A stretch of 64,000 nucleotides of DNA from Microvirga lupini (GCF_014191055.1 NZ_JACHWB010000001.1:310001-374000), one strand, 5' to 3'; positions 1 to 9,600 are shown, counted from the stretch's first letter. A program made the numbers and translations. The notes: generated by a model not told the origin, from the sequence alone.

Positions 1-8
1 GCCGGGCT

Positions 9-1073
9 TTAAGCAGCTGCCTCCTGCTTCAGCGAGGCCATGTCGATCACGAAGCGGTACTTCACGTCGCTCTTGAGCATCCGCTCATAGGCCTCGTTGA
101 TCTTCTGGATCGGGATCATCTCGATCTCGGCGGTGATCCCGTGCTGAGCGCAGAAGTCGAGCATCTCCTGCGTCTCCGCGATGCCGCCGATCAGGGAGCC
201 GGCGAGCTGACGCCGCTTCATGATCAGGTTGAACACGGTGGTGGCCGGGTGCGGCTCAGCCGGCGCGCCGACAAGCACCATGGCGCCGTCACGGGCGAGC
301 AGCACGAGGTAGCTGTCGAGGTCGTGCGGAGCGGCGACCGTGTCGAGGATGAAGTCGAAGCTGTTGCGGTGCGCCTTCATGGCCTCCTGGTCCTTGGAGA
401 CGACCACTTCGTGAGCGCCCAGCTTCAGGGCATCCTCGCGCTTGTTGGGAGACGTGGTGAAGAGCACCACGTGCGCGCCCATGGCACGGGCGAGCTTCAC
501 GGCCATGTGACCGAGGCCGCCGAGTCCCACGACCCCCACCTTCTGGCCGGGCTGAACACGCCAGCGGCGCAGGGGCGAATAGGTGGTGATGCCGGCGCAC
601 AGGAGAGGCGCCGCAGCGGCTGGATCGAGACCGTCCGGTACCCGCAGGACGAAGCTCTCATCGACCACGACGGTGTCGGAGTAGCCGCCATAGGTGTTGG
701 CGCCCGTGCCCTGCTCCGGTCCGTTATAGGTGCCGGTGAATCCGACCTCGCAGTATTGCTCCAAACCGTCGCGGCACGACCGGCAGGTGCGGCAGGAATC
801 GACCATGCAGCCGACGCCGACGACATCACCTGCCTTGAACTTCTGCACACCTTGGCCAACCTGGATGACGCGGCCGACAATTTCATGTCCTGGTACGCAA
901 GGGTAGAGCGTGCCGCCCCATTCTTCCCGCACCGTATGCAGGTCGGAATGGCAGACGCCGCAATAGAGGATCTCGATCTGAACGTCGCGCTCACCTGGCT
1001 CCCGGCGCTCGAAGCGGAAAGGCGAAAGCGGTGTGGTTGCATCCTGGGCGGCATAGCCGAAAGCTTTGATCAC
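9..1073 (-). CDS. NAD(P)-dependent zinc alcohol dehydrogenase (YahK/cinnamyl-alcohol-dehydrogenase type)
   Basis: This 354-residue medium-chain dehydrogenase probably interconverts aldehydes and alcohols in the cytoplasm. Catalytic zinc ligands are visible at Cys41 (GVCHSD) and His63-Glu64 (PGHE). The structural zinc lobe carries four cysteines at about 94, 97, 100 and 108, and a GLGGLGH Rossmann motif lies near residue 180. The length is normal for the YahK/CAD subgroup. The start is GTG at 1073, with GGAG 8 bases upstream on the minus strand. The gene is transcribed away from prkA and seems to be a single unit. The substrate cannot be read from the sequence. Confidence 0.9.
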   Translation of the reverse strand: MIKAFGYAAQDATTPLSPFRFERREPGERDVQIEILYCGVCHSDLHTVREEWGGTLYPCVPGHEIVGRVIQVGQGVQKFKAGDVVGVGCMVDSCRTCRSCRDGLEQYCEVGFTGTYNGPEQGTGANTYGGYSDTVVVDESFVLRVPDGLDPAAAAPLLCAGITTYSPLRRWRVQPGQKVGVVGLGGLGHMAVKLARAMGAHVVLFTTSPNKREDALKLGAHEVVVSKDQEAMKAHRNSFDFILDTVAAPHDLDSYLVLLARDGAMVLVGAPAEPHPATTVFNLIMKRRQLAGSLIGGIAETQEMLDFCAQHGITAEIEMIPIQKINEAYERMLKSDVKYRFVIDMASLKQEAAA

Positions 1074-1620
1074 AGGAAAGTTCTCCGGATAGAGCGGACT
1101 GAAGGGGTAAGTCCCGCTAGGTATTCAGGCGCTACAGACGATAGGTTTGATCGAACAACCGTCAATGGATGCGGACAGGGTTTGTTCATTGAGGGTGACA
1201 CGCTTTTGCTGTGTTGCGGCAGAGGGCAGCTTTTCCACACGGTCACGGGCAAGTGAATCAGCAAAGGTTGGCTTCCTTGCCGGTCATCCCCACATCTTAG
1301 GTAAGGGTTTGTACTCGCTTGAGGAAACGGCGACTCATGATTGACCAGGTGGCAATGCGGCACACCGAAACGGGCGGCTCGTGAGAAACTTTAACTTGCC
1401 GTCCCGCCCGCAATCCGCGACGCTGGTTGTGAGGGCTGGCAAACTTCCAGGTCGCACGGACGGAGCCGAGATGAGCCGGATCTGTTGCGATCTGTTCATC
1501 AGCCGCCACAACGAAAGGGTTATGCCGCACCAATTGGCCGCATCATCGTATCGCATGGTCTGAGCAACCTTAGCGGTGCACAATAGTTATCTCTGAGAGG
1601 GATTGGATTTCGGTGGCGCC
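1074..1620. other. Divergent intergenic region between alcohol dehydrogenase and prkA
   Basis: About 550 bases separate two divergent genes. Short open frames occur on both strands, but none has both a good ribosome site and protein-like composition. The promoters of both flanking genes should lie here, but I could not pick out a convincing -35/-10 pair or operator. GAGAGGGA lies at 1595-1602, just before a TTG at 1603. Confidence 0.5.
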
Positions 1621-3567
1621 ATGCTTCATTCCGACGACCTGTTCTCGAGTTTCTTGAAGGCCTACGAGACCCGCCGCGAGGCGGAGATGTCCCTGGCGGA
1701 ATACCTGGAAGGGTGCCGCACCGATCCCATGATGTATGCAAGCGCTCCGGAGCGCATCCTGGCGGCCATCGGCGAGCCTCAACTCGTCGATACCTCGAAG
1801 GACGCGCGGCTTGGCCGCATCTTCATGAACCGCACGATCCGGGTTTATCCCGCCTTCTCCGAATTTTACGGCATGGAAGAGACGATCGAGATGATCGTGA
1901 GCTTCTTCCGTCACGCAGCCCAGGGACTGGAGGAGCGCAAGCAGATCCTCTACCTGCTGGGCCCTGTGGGCGGCGGCAAATCCTCCCTTGCCGAGCGTCT
2001 GAAGGCTCTGATGGAGGTCAACCCTATCTATGTCCTGAAGGCAGGCGACGAGATCAGCCCGGTGTTTGAAAGCCCGCTCGGGCTTTTCGATCCGGAGCAG
2101 ATGGGAGCCGTGCTGGAGGAGCGCTATGGTATCCCCCAGCGGCGATTGACCAATCTGCTCAGCCCCTGGGCGATCAAACGCCTCGATGAGTTCAAGGGCG
2201 ACATCTCCAAGTTCCGGGTGGTCAAGATCAATCCGTCCCGCATGCGGCAGATTGCGGTTGCCAAGACGGAACCGGGCGACGAGAACAATCAGGACATCTC
2301 GTCCCTTGTCGGCAAGGTCGACATCCGAAAGCTCGAGACGCTCTCCCAGAACGATCCCGACGCCTACAGCTATTCCGGCGGCCTCAACCGGGCAAACCAG
2401 GGCATCCTCGAATTCGTCGAGATGTTCAAGGCGCCGATCAAGATGCTCCACCCCCTGCTCACGGCCACGCAGGAAGGGAATTATGTCGGGACGGAGAATA
2501 TCGGCTCCATCCCGTTCACGGGCATCATTCTGGCCCACTCGAACGAAGCGGAATGGCAGACTTTCCGCACCAACAAGAACAACGAGGCGTTCATCGACCG
2601 CATCTACGTGATCAAGGTGCCCTATTGCCTGCGGGTCACGGAGGAGCAGAAGATCTACGAGAAGCTGATCAGGGGTTCGGAACTGGCAGGTGCTCCCTGC
2701 GCTCCGGCCACGCTCGAGATGCTGGCCCGGTTCTCGGTTCTGTCGCGCCTGCGCGCGCACGAGAACTCCAACTTCTACTCGAAGATGCGGGTTTATGACG
2801 GCGAAAGCCTGCGCGAGGTCGACCCGCGTGCGCGTAGCCTGCAGGAATACAAGGACTCGGCCGGGGTCGACGAGGGCATGGACGGGATCTCGACCCGGTT
2901 CGCCTTCAAGGTTCTGTCCGCCACCTTCAACCACGACACGATCGAGGTTGCGGCGGATCCGGTACACCTGATGTACGTACTCGAACAGTCGCTCCGGCGG
3001 GAGCAACTGCCGCAGGACGTGGAGCGGCGCTATCTGGAGTTCATCAAGGCGGAGCTTGCCCCGCGCTATGCCGACTTCATCGGCCACGAGATCCAGAAAG
3101 CCTATCTCGAATCCTATCACGATTACGGTCAGAACCTGTTCGACCGCTATGTGGCCTATGCGGATGCATGGATCGAGGATCAGGACTTCAAGGATCCCGA
3201 TACCGGCCAGCTTCTCAACCGGGAGCTTTTGAACCAGGAGCTGACCAAGATCGAGAAGCCGGCAGGCATTGCCAACCCGAAGGACTTCCGCAACGAGGTG
3301 GTGAAGTTCTCGCTGAGGGCGCGGGCCGGCAACAATGGCCGCAACCCGTCCTGGACGAGCTATGAGAAGATCCGCGATGTGATCGAACGCCGGATGTTCT
3401 CCCAGGTGGAGGAACTCCTGCCCGTGATTAGCTTCGGGTCCAAGAAGGACAGCGAGACGGAGAAGAAGCACGGCGAGTTCGTGGCAAGGATGATGGAGCG
3501 TGGCTACACCGAGCGCCAAGTCCGGCGTCTCGTGGAGTGGTACATGCGCGTGAAGCAGGCGGGCTGA
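1621..3567 (+). CDS. prkA: PrkA family serine protein kinase (YeaG-like)
   Basis: The 648-residue protein belongs to the PrkA/YeaG family, which has an N-terminal AAA-like ATPase and a C-terminal kinase-related domain and acts in starvation and stress responses with YeaH and SpoVR partners. A Walker A motif, GPVGGGKSS, lies near residues 113-121, and the N-terminal half is very close to my memory of E. coli YeaG (for example AIGEP, FYGME, HAAQGLEE). I prefer ATG 1621 because it aligns best with YeaG. An in-frame TTG at 1603 would add six residues, and the GAGAGGGA just before it is too close to that TTG and too far from the ATG, so the start is not settled. yeaH and spoVR follow on the same strand. 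Confidence 0.95.
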   Translation: MLHSDDLFSSFLKAYETRREAEMSLAEYLEGCRTDPMMYASAPERILAAIGEPQLVDTSKDARLGRIFMNRTIRVYPAFSEFYGMEETIEMIVSFFRHAAQGLEERKQILYLLGPVGGGKSSLAERLKALMEVNPIYVLKAGDEISPVFESPLGLFDPEQMGAVLEERYGIPQRRLTNLLSPWAIKRLDEFKGDISKFRVVKINPSRMRQIAVAKTEPGDENNQDISSLVGKVDIRKLETLSQNDPDAYSYSGGLNRANQGILEFVEMFKAPIKMLHPLLTATQEGNYVGTENIGSIPFTGIILAHSNEAEWQTFRTNKNNEAFIDRIYVIKVPYCLRVTEEQKIYEKLIRGSELAGAPCAPATLEMLARFSVLSRLRAHENSNFYSKMRVYDGESLREVDPRARSLQEYKDSAGVDEGMDGISTRFAFKVLSATFNHDTIEVAADPVHLMYVLEQSLRREQLPQDVERRYLEFIKAELAPRYADFIGHEIQKAYLESYHDYGQNLFDRYVAYADAWIEDQDFKDPDTGQLLNRELLNQELTKIEKPAGIANPKDFRNEVVKFSLRARAGNNGRNPSWTSYEKIRDVIERRMFSQVEELLPVISFGSKKDSETEKKHGEFVARMMERGYTERQVRRLVEWYMRVKQAG

Positions 3568-3596
3568 CAGAAGACGGAGGCAGATCAGGCGTTCCT

Positions 3597-4904
3597 ATGT
3601 ACATCATCGACCGGCGCCTCAACCCAGGAGGCAAGAGTCTGGCGAACCGCCAACGCTTCCTTCGCCGCGCCAAGGCGCAGATTCAGAGGGCCGTGCGCCA
3701 GACCGCAGGAGATCGGGACATCACCGATCTCGAACGGGGCGGGGAGGTCACGATCCCAGCCGATGGTGTTCGCGAGCCCAGCTTCCGGCGCTCGAACGAA
3801 GGCGGAGTGCATGATCACATCCTGCCCGGGAACAAGCGCTTCATCGAAGGCGATACGATCGACCGGCCGCCCGGCGGCGGGGGCGGCAGCTCGGCCGGCG
3901 GCGATAATGGCGAGGGTGAGGATGATTTCCGCTTCGCCCTGACGCGCGACGAGTTCCTCGATCTCTTTCTTGATGACCTCGAACTCCCCGACCTCGCCAA
4001 GCGAAGGGTCGCAACGGTCGAGACGCAAGGGCTGCGGCGGGCAGGCTACACGGTCACGGGTTCTCCGGTGAACCTGGCGCTGCTGCGCTCCATGCGCAAC
4101 GCCCTGTCGCGCCGCATCGCTATGCGACGCCCCAAGCCCCAGGAGCTCCTGCGCCTCGAGGAGGAGATCGAACGGCTCGAGAAGCAGGAGGGCTCGTCGG
4201 AGCATCTCACGGCCCTGCGGCAGGAGCTTGAGCAACTGAGGCTGCGAACCAAGCGCTTTCCCTATATCGATCCTCTCGACCTTCGCTATCGTCGCTTCGA
4301 GCCGATCTCGCGGCCGGTCGCCCAGGCGGTTATGTTCTGCCTGATGGACGTGTCGGGCTCCATGACGGAGCACATGAAGGATCTGGCCAAACGGTTCTAC
4401 ATGCTGCTCTACATCTTCCTGACGCGGCGCTACAAGCACGTGGAGATCGTCTTCATCCGTCACACTCACGAGGCGAAGGAGGTGGACGAGGAGACCTTCT
4501 TCAACAGCCCCGAGACGGGCGGCACGGTAGTGTCCTCGGCCTTGCGCGAGATGCAGCGCATCGTGGAGGAGCGCTATTCCCCGGATGCCTGGAACATCTA
4601 TGCGGCTCAGGCCTCCGATGGCGACAACTCCCCCAACGACGGCAGCACCAGCGCAGCCCTGCTCAGGGACGTGATCCTGCCCGTCTGCCAGTACTACGCC
4701 TATCTGGAGGTCGGCAGCGACAGCGACCGGATGCAGACCGGTTTCATCAACCACAAGACGTCCCTGTGGCAGACGTACGAGACGCTGCAGGAACAGGGCG
4801 CCCATCTCGCCATGCGCAAGGTGAACCACCGCCGCGAGATCTATCCCGTTTTCCGTGAACTCTTCCGCCGGCGCGATGCGGAGGCAGGAGCCAGGGTGCC
4901 ATGA
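3597..4904 (+). CDS. yeaH: YeaH/YhbH family protein (DUF444, VWA-like)
   Basis: This 435-residue protein is the usual partner of PrkA. The start at ATG 3597 gives the family N-terminus MYIIDRRLNP. A frame extending upstream to 3537 would overlap the end of prkA. A von Willebrand A-type metal site is visible as MDVSGSM near residue 250 (DxSxS). A glycine-rich linker near residues 85-105 and a charged helical stretch near 180-215 precede it. Its role in the PrkA pathway is inferred from the conserved prkA-yeaH-spoVR context. It overlaps spoVR by four bases (ATGA), which suggests translational coupling. Confidence 0.94.
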   Translation: MYIIDRRLNPGGKSLANRQRFLRRAKAQIQRAVRQTAGDRDITDLERGGEVTIPADGVREPSFRRSNEGGVHDHILPGNKRFIEGDTIDRPPGGGGGSSAGGDNGEGEDDFRFALTRDEFLDLFLDDLELPDLAKRRVATVETQGLRRAGYTVTGSPVNLALLRSMRNALSRRIAMRRPKPQELLRLEEEIERLEKQEGSSEHLTALRQELEQLRLRTKRFPYIDPLDLRYRRFEPISRPVAQAVMFCLMDVSGSMTEHMKDLAKRFYMLLYIFLTRRYKHVEIVFIRHTHEAKEVDEETFFNSPETGGTVVSSALREMQRIVEERYSPDAWNIYAAQASDGDNSPNDGSTSAALLRDVILPVCQYYAYLEVGSDSDRMQTGFINHKTSLWQTYETLQEQGAHLAMRKVNHRREIYPVFRELFRRRDAEAGARVP

Positions 4905-6445
4905 GTGTGATGGAACACGAGAAACTTCTGTTCCAGGGTGCCGATTGGGATTTCGGCCTTATCCAGCGCATCCACGATGCCATCGAAAAGATCGGCGTCG
5001 GGGAAATGGGACTCGACGTTTACCCGAACCAGATCGAAGTCATCACCGCCGAGCAGATGCTCGATGCCTATGCGTCGATCGGCATGCCTCTGTTCTACAA
5101 GCACTGGTCCTTCGGCAAGCGCTTCGCGCTCCATGAAGCGAGTTACCGCCAGGGGTTTATGGGTTTGGCCTACGAGATCGTGATCAACTCGAACCCGTGC
5201 ATCTCCTACATCATGGAGGAGAACACGGCGACGATGCAGACGCTGGTGATCGCCCACGCGGCTTTCGGGCACAACCATTTCTTCAAGAACAACTATCTCT
5301 TCCAGGAGTGGACGGACGCTGACGGGATCCTGGACTATCTCGAATTCGCTAAGGGCTACATTACGCGCTGCGAGGAGCGCTACGGCCACGCCGCCGTGGA
5401 GCGCGTGCTCGATGCCGCCCATGCGCTGATGTCCCACGGCGTCCACCGCTATCCGCGCAAGAAACGCCCGGACCTGCGTTCCGAGGAGCGCCGGGAGAAG
5501 GAGCGCCATCTCCATCAGGAGCAGACCTTCAACGATCTCTGGCGCACGGTGCCTACGAAAGGGGCCGCCGCGAAGCCCCAGTTGAGTGACGAGCGCCGGC
5601 GCGCCCTCCTGGAACTTCCGCAGGAGAACCTCTTGTACTTCCTTGAGAAGTCAGCGCCGCGCCTTCAGCCCTGGCAGCGGGAGATCCTGCGCATCGTCCG
5701 CCAGATCGCTCAGTACTTTTATCCGCAACGGCAGACCAAGGTGATGAACGAGGGTTGCGCCACCTACTGCCATTACCACATCATGACCCGCCTGCACGAG
5801 ACCGGGCAGATCAGCGATGGCTCCTTCCTGGAATTCCTGCAGTCGCACACGAACGTGACGCGCCAGCCCGAGTTCGACGATCCGCATTATGGTGGGATCA
5901 ATCCCTATGCCCTTGGCTTCGACATGATGCAGGACATCGAGCGCATCTGCACGAAGCCGACGGCCGAAGACCGGGAGTGGTTCCCCGAGATCGCCGGCAC
6001 CGGTGACGCCATGGCGGTCTTGCGCGATGTCTGGGCCAACTACCGGGACGAGAGCTTCATCTCGCAGTATTTAAGCCCGCATTTGATGCGCCAGTGGCGC
6101 ATGTTCCATCTCGTGGACGATCCTGACCGGCCAGATCTCAGGATCGAAGCCATCCATGACGAGCGCGGCTATCGCCGCTTGAGGCGCTCCCTGTCGCGTC
6201 ACTACGATGTCGGCTGGAGCGATCCCGACATCCAAGTGATCGATGTCGATCTTGCCGGCGACCGGCGCCTGATTCTCCACCATCATGTGCTCAATCGGAC
6301 CCTCCTCCACAAGGATGATGCCCAGAGGGTGCTGCAGATGGTGGCTAACCTCTGGGGCTATGCGGTCGTGCTCAAGGAGGTCGAGCCCGCCACCGGGGCA
6401 ATCTTCCAGGAGCATGTGGCTCATCCGCACGAAACTCTCTTCTGA
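4901..6445 (+). CDS. spoVR: SpoVR family protein (YcgB-like)
   Basis: The 514-residue protein is a full-length SpoVR/YcgB homologue, the third member of the widespread PrkA-YeaH-SpoVR module. In Bacillus SpoVR affects spore cortex formation. In non-sporulating proteobacteria its biochemical role is unknown, although the operon is tied to stationary-phase stress. Family hallmarks include W-D-F near the N-terminus, KHWSFGK near residue 68, NEGCATYCHY near 284 and the NPYALG segment near 332. ATG 4901 overlaps the yeaH stop. No signal peptide or membrane segment is visible, so it is probably cytoplasmic. Confidence 0.94.
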   Translation: MSVMEHEKLLFQGADWDFGLIQRIHDAIEKIGVGEMGLDVYPNQIEVITAEQMLDAYASIGMPLFYKHWSFGKRFALHEASYRQGFMGLAYEIVINSNPCISYIMEENTATMQTLVIAHAAFGHNHFFKNNYLFQEWTDADGILDYLEFAKGYITRCEERYGHAAVERVLDAAHALMSHGVHRYPRKKRPDLRSEERREKERHLHQEQTFNDLWRTVPTKGAAAKPQLSDERRRALLELPQENLLYFLEKSAPRLQPWQREILRIVRQIAQYFYPQRQTKVMNEGCATYCHYHIMTRLHETGQISDGSFLEFLQSHTNVTRQPEFDDPHYGGINPYALGFDMMQDIERICTKPTAEDREWFPEIAGTGDAMAVLRDVWANYRDESFISQYLSPHLMRQWRMFHLVDDPDRPDLRIEAIHDERGYRRLRRSLSRHYDVGWSDPDIQVIDVDLAGDRRLILHHHVLNRTLLHKDDAQRVLQMVANLWGYAVVLKEVEPATGAIFQEHVAHPHETLF

Positions 6446-6484
6446 TCGCCGCATCCACCATTTCGGATGAGCCCCTCGTTTGCC

Positions 6485-6510
6485 GCGGAAAACCGGGGCC
6501 ACTTTTCCGC
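6485..6510. repeat. Short palindromic intergenic repeat, copy 1
   Basis: An 8-bp inverted repeat, GCGGAAAA at 6485-6492 and TTTTCCGC at 6503-6510, encloses the core CCGGGGCCAC. The same architecture recurs at 9711-9735 and, reversed, at 47093-47114. I recall this motif as a common dispersed palindrome in Rhizobiales. It lies 40 bases after spoVR and may end or protect that transcript. Confidence 0.6.
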
Positions 6511-6615
6511 ACAGTAGGGTCGTTTGACGCAAAAAAGCCCGGGACTCAGGCGATCATAGGTTTCCCTGGGCTCGGCCCCGGATGTCAGGGTCGGCTCCGT
6601 TGCAGGAGAATACCT

Positions 6616-7077
6616 ATGGAACACAAGCCTGTAGAGAAGCTGCGTAGCGTCGCTGAGGTGCATGAGTTCAACCAAGGTTTCCTGTCCCGCCACGAGCGCC
6701 TGGAGCGTTGGGCGGAGGTGCTGGAGCGCCAGCCGAAGCGGCGTTTGAGGTCTCTGGGTGAGATCGAGTTCGTCCCGAAAGACAAGCGCCCGCAATTGCG
6801 ATCAGACGAGTCGCCGATCACGGTTGCCTTTGAGGATCCGGTCCTGCGGGCAGCTGGCCTGAAGGGCGACACGCTCGGGGATGCCATGGAGTTCTTCGAA
6901 TTGTCCGAGGGAGCCTCTCACCGCCTTCTCTGCTCCTGCATGAACGGCTGGAGCATGGAGGCCGGAACGACCGCACGAAAAGTTCATCGTATCGCGAACC
7001 CTGATCATCGGCTCACGTTATTGACGGCAGCCGGGTTGCTCACTGCGGCACCCGCTGTGCTCTATCTGCTGAGCTGA
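6616..7077 (+). CDS. Hypothetical protein with C-terminal membrane segment
   Basis: I do not recognise this 153-residue protein. The N-terminal 80 residues are highly charged and probably helical (LERWAEVLERQPKRRLRSL). The middle part, residues 75-125, reads like a small folded domain and contains two cysteines (LLCSCMNGW). The last 20 residues (LLTAAGLLTAAPAVLYLLS) form one hydrophobic segment suited to tail anchoring. The start ATG 6616 is preceded by AGGAG eight bases upstream. It lies 170 bases after spoVR on the same strand, so a role connected with the stress module is possible but unproven. Confidence 0.7.
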   Translation: MEHKPVEKLRSVAEVHEFNQGFLSRHERLERWAEVLERQPKRRLRSLGEIEFVPKDKRPQLRSDESPITVAFEDPVLRAAGLKGDTLGDAMEFFELSEGASHRLLCSCMNGWSMEAGTTARKVHRIANPDHRLTLLTAAGLLTAAPAVLYLLS

Positions 7078-7087
7078 AGAGACGCTG

Positions 7088-7126
7088 CAGCATCGAGCCT
7101 TCCTACGATAAGAGGGCTCGATGCTG
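7088..7126 (+). terminator. Hairpin after the tail-anchored hypothetical gene
   Basis: A perfect 12-bp stem (CAGCATCGAGCC at 7088-7099 pairing with GGCTCGATGCTG at 7115-7126) has a 15-base loop. It starts ten bases after a stop codon, as a terminator would, but no T-run follows. It is either a weak terminator or an RNA-stabilising hairpin. Confidence 0.45.
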
Positions 7127-7148
7127 ATCGATATGGGGGCTAACGAGA

Positions 7149-7439
7149 ATGACGAATGAGTCGGCACGTCGGATCGGACTGCCATGGTACCGACGTGAGG
7201 ATTACCAGCGCATCCGCGAGATGATGGCCGACCGGCACAATCTGGCCCCTGCCTACGAGACTTGGCTTGCGGCCGCCGAGAACAACGAATCCGTCGGCAG
7301 GGAAGCTGGCCTTCACGTCAATCGCATTCTGATTGAGCCTGAGGCTTTCGCCCGCTGGTGCACCGAGAAAGGCGTGGAACCCGACAGCGTAGCACGCAGG
7401 GACTACGTCGCGGAGAAAACCGCAGAAAGTGCTTCTTGA
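7149..7439 (+). CDS. Hypothetical small protein
   Basis: This 96-residue soluble protein has no family I can name. It is mixed charged and aromatic (LPWYRREDYQRI, ARWCTEKG), with no signal peptide or membrane segment, and looks like a small all-helical protein. Its codon use and composition resemble real genes. The spacing before ATG 7149 offers only a weak purine stretch (ggggctaacgag). It lies between a hairpin and an MDR dehydrogenase gene and may be transcribed alone. Confidence 0.65.
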   Translation: MTNESARRIGLPWYRREDYQRIREMMADRHNLAPAYETWLAAAENNESVGREAGLHVNRILIEPEAFARWCTEKGVEPDSVARRDYVAEKTAESAS

Positions 7440-7592
7440 GCGCGGCATACAGCCAAGCCTTGAAGTCTCCTCCCTGGTTCCTACTTGCTCGGGCATCATG
7501 GTGGAGGGCCACACTTGCTGAACGAAAACGGCACGAGCAGCGATATTTCCAATCCCGAGCACAAGGCTAGTCGAACCAGGGCGGCTCAAGCT

Positions 7593-8546
7593 ATGCGGGC
7601 TGCTATCCTCACAGGACCTGGACAGATCGAAGTGCGCCAAGTGGCGCGACCGGAGCCCGGTCCCGGTCAGGTACGGCTGCGTCTGGAAGGTTGTGGCGTT
7701 TGCGCCTCGAATTTGACCCCCTGGGCCGGGCCGGAATGGATGCAATATCCAACCGAGCCGGGCGCGCTTGGGCATGAAGCCTGGGGCTTTGTGGACGCGC
7801 TTGGCGAGGGTGTCCAGGATCTGGCGATTGGTGACCGCGTTGCGGCGCTCTCCTACAAGTCCTACGCCGAATACGACCTTGCCGATGCGGAGGCCGTGGT
7901 GCGGCTGCCGAAAGTGCTTGCAGGTCAGCCTTTCCCCGGTGAGCCGCTCGGCTGCGCCATGAACATCTTTCATCGCAGCGAGATTGAGGCCGGTCAGACT
8001 GTAGCCATCATCGGCATCGGTTTTCTCGGCGCGATCCTGACGAAGCTTGCAACGGATGCCGGCGCACGCGTGATCGCGATCTCGCGGCGGCCCTTCTCAC
8101 TCGATCTCGCGCGCCGTATGGGCGCAGCCGAGACGATCCCCATGGAGGATCATCACGCGATCATCGAACAGGTGAAGGACCTGACCGGCGGCACTTTCTG
8201 CGATCGTGTGATCGAAGCCGTGGGCAAGCAATGGCCGCTGGACCTCGCCGCCGAGCTCACCCGCGAGCGCGGCAAGCTGATCGTTGCCGGATACCATCAG
8301 GATGGCCCCCGCCAAGTCAACATGTGGCTGTGGAACTGGCGCGGCATCGACGTGATCAACGCCCATGAGCGTGACCCGAAGATCTACATGCAGGGTCTTC
8401 GCGAAGCGGTGGATGCCATTGCATCGTGCAGGCTCGATCCGAGCTCTCTCTACACCCATACCTATCCGTTGGAGCGGCTGGACGAGGCGCTCAACGCCAC
8501 CCGCGACCGGCCGGATGGATTCCTCAAAGCTCTGGTAACCTACTAA
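7593..8546 (+). CDS. MDR-family dehydrogenase lacking the structural zinc lobe
   Basis: A 317-residue medium-chain dehydrogenase/reductase, probably NAD(P)-dependent and acting on a polyol or sugar. The catalytic zinc site looks present (GCGVCASN near residue 31 and GHEAWG near 60). The four-cysteine structural zinc loop of classical alcohol dehydrogenases is absent, which explains the short length. The nucleotide fold carries GIGFLGA near residue 136. ATG 7593 gives the typical N-terminus MRAAILTGPGQ; an upstream in-frame start at 7485 is less likely. Its stop overlaps the next start by one base, so the two oxidoreductases are almost certainly co-translated. The substrate is unknown. Confidence 0.85.
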   Translation: MRAAILTGPGQIEVRQVARPEPGPGQVRLRLEGCGVCASNLTPWAGPEWMQYPTEPGALGHEAWGFVDALGEGVQDLAIGDRVAALSYKSYAEYDLADAEAVVRLPKVLAGQPFPGEPLGCAMNIFHRSEIEAGQTVAIIGIGFLGAILTKLATDAGARVIAISRRPFSLDLARRMGAAETIPMEDHHAIIEQVKDLTGGTFCDRVIEAVGKQWPLDLAAELTRERGKLIVAGYHQDGPRQVNMWLWNWRGIDVINAHERDPKIYMQGLREAVDAIASCRLDPSSLYTHTYPLERLDEALNATRDRPDGFLKALVTY

Positions 8547-9574
8547 TGGTGCAGCAGGCCCTTTTCGAAGAACAATCAGCAACGTCGCTTGCCCGTCCTC
8601 GCCTTGGCTTTCTCGGCGTCGGCTGGATCGGCCGGCATCGCATGCAGGCGATCCTCGGAACGGGAGCCGCCGATGTTGCGGTCATTGCCGATGCTTCGCC
8701 GGAAATGGCCTCGGAGGCGAGCAAGCTGGCGCCGGATGCGAAACTGGTCTCGACCCTCGACGATATCCTCGACCTCGGTATCGACGGTGTCGTGATCGCA
8801 ACGCCCAGCGCCATGCATGCGGAGCAGTCGATCCGCGCGCTGGAGCGTGGGGTGGCCGTGTTCTGCCAGAAGCCGCTCGGCCGCACGACCGCTGAAGTGC
8901 AGGCGGTAGTCGATGCCGCGCGCAGGGCCGATCGGCTTCTCTGCGTCGATCTTTCCTATCGCTATACGGAGGGTATGCGCCGCATCCGCGAGATCATCGG
9001 CTCTGGAGAACTGGGGCACATCTATGCCGTGGACCTGGTGTTCCACAATGCCTATGGTCCGGATAAGCCGTGGTTCTACGATCCGGCTCTCTCCGGCGGC
9101 GGTTGCGTGATGGATCTCGGCGTTCACCTCGTCGATCTGGCGCTGTGGAGCCTGAACAACCCCGGCATTGCCAGCGTCACGGGCAAGCTCTTCGCCGGCG
9201 GTGCTCCGCTCAAGGATACGGCCACTCAGGTGGAGGATTACGCAGTTGCGACCGTGGAGCTGGAAACCGGCGCCGTGGTACAGCTCGCCTGCTCCTGGCG
9301 GTTGCAGGCAGGACGTGAGGCCGTGATTTCCGCCACCTTCTACGGAACCCAGGGCGGCGTATCGCTGCACAACGTGAACGGCTCGTTCTACGATTTCACA
9401 GCGGAGCGCTATTGGGGCACGTCCAGCGAGATTCTCACGACGCCACCGGACGAATGGGGCGGACGTGCGGCTGCAGACTGGGCCTCGCGGCTTGCGGCGG
9501 GTGAGCGGTTCGATCCTGCTGCGGAACAACTGGTGGACGCGGCTCGTGTGTTGGACCGAATCTACGGGAGATAG
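8546..9574 (+). CDS. Gfo/Idh/MocA family oxidoreductase
   Basis: A 342-residue NAD(P)-dependent sugar or cyclitol oxidoreductase. The N-terminal Rossmann fold shows GVGWIGRHR near residue 20. The family motif for the catalytic lysine appears as FCQKPLGR near residue 108, and the C-terminal half has the expected GGGCVMDLGVH segment near 190. The start ATG 8546 shares one base with the upstream stop (TAATG). Members of the family oxidise myo-inositol, hexoses or NDP-sugars. Because an inositol-phosphate synthase lies nearby, a cyclitol substrate is a reasonable but untested idea. Confidence 0.88.
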   Translation: MVQQALFEEQSATSLARPRLGFLGVGWIGRHRMQAILGTGAADVAVIADASPEMASEASKLAPDAKLVSTLDDILDLGIDGVVIATPSAMHAEQSIRALERGVAVFCQKPLGRTTAEVQAVVDAARRADRLLCVDLSYRYTEGMRRIREIIGSGELGHIYAVDLVFHNAYGPDKPWFYDPALSGGGCVMDLGVHLVDLALWSLNNPGIASVTGKLFAGGAPLKDTATQVEDYAVATVELETGAVVQLACSWRLQAGREAVISATFYGTQGGVSLHNVNGSFYDFTAERYWGTSSEILTTPPDEWGGRAAADWASRLAAGERFDPAAEQLVDAARVLDRIYGR

Positions 9575-9600
9575 GGTCAGCTTCGACAGAGTTGAAATTG

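Noticed and set aside
1570-3519. A 649-codon open frame on the minus strand opposite prkA
   Set aside because: It is a GC-rich shadow of prkA. The plus-strand protein is a clear family member, while this frame has no recognisable features.
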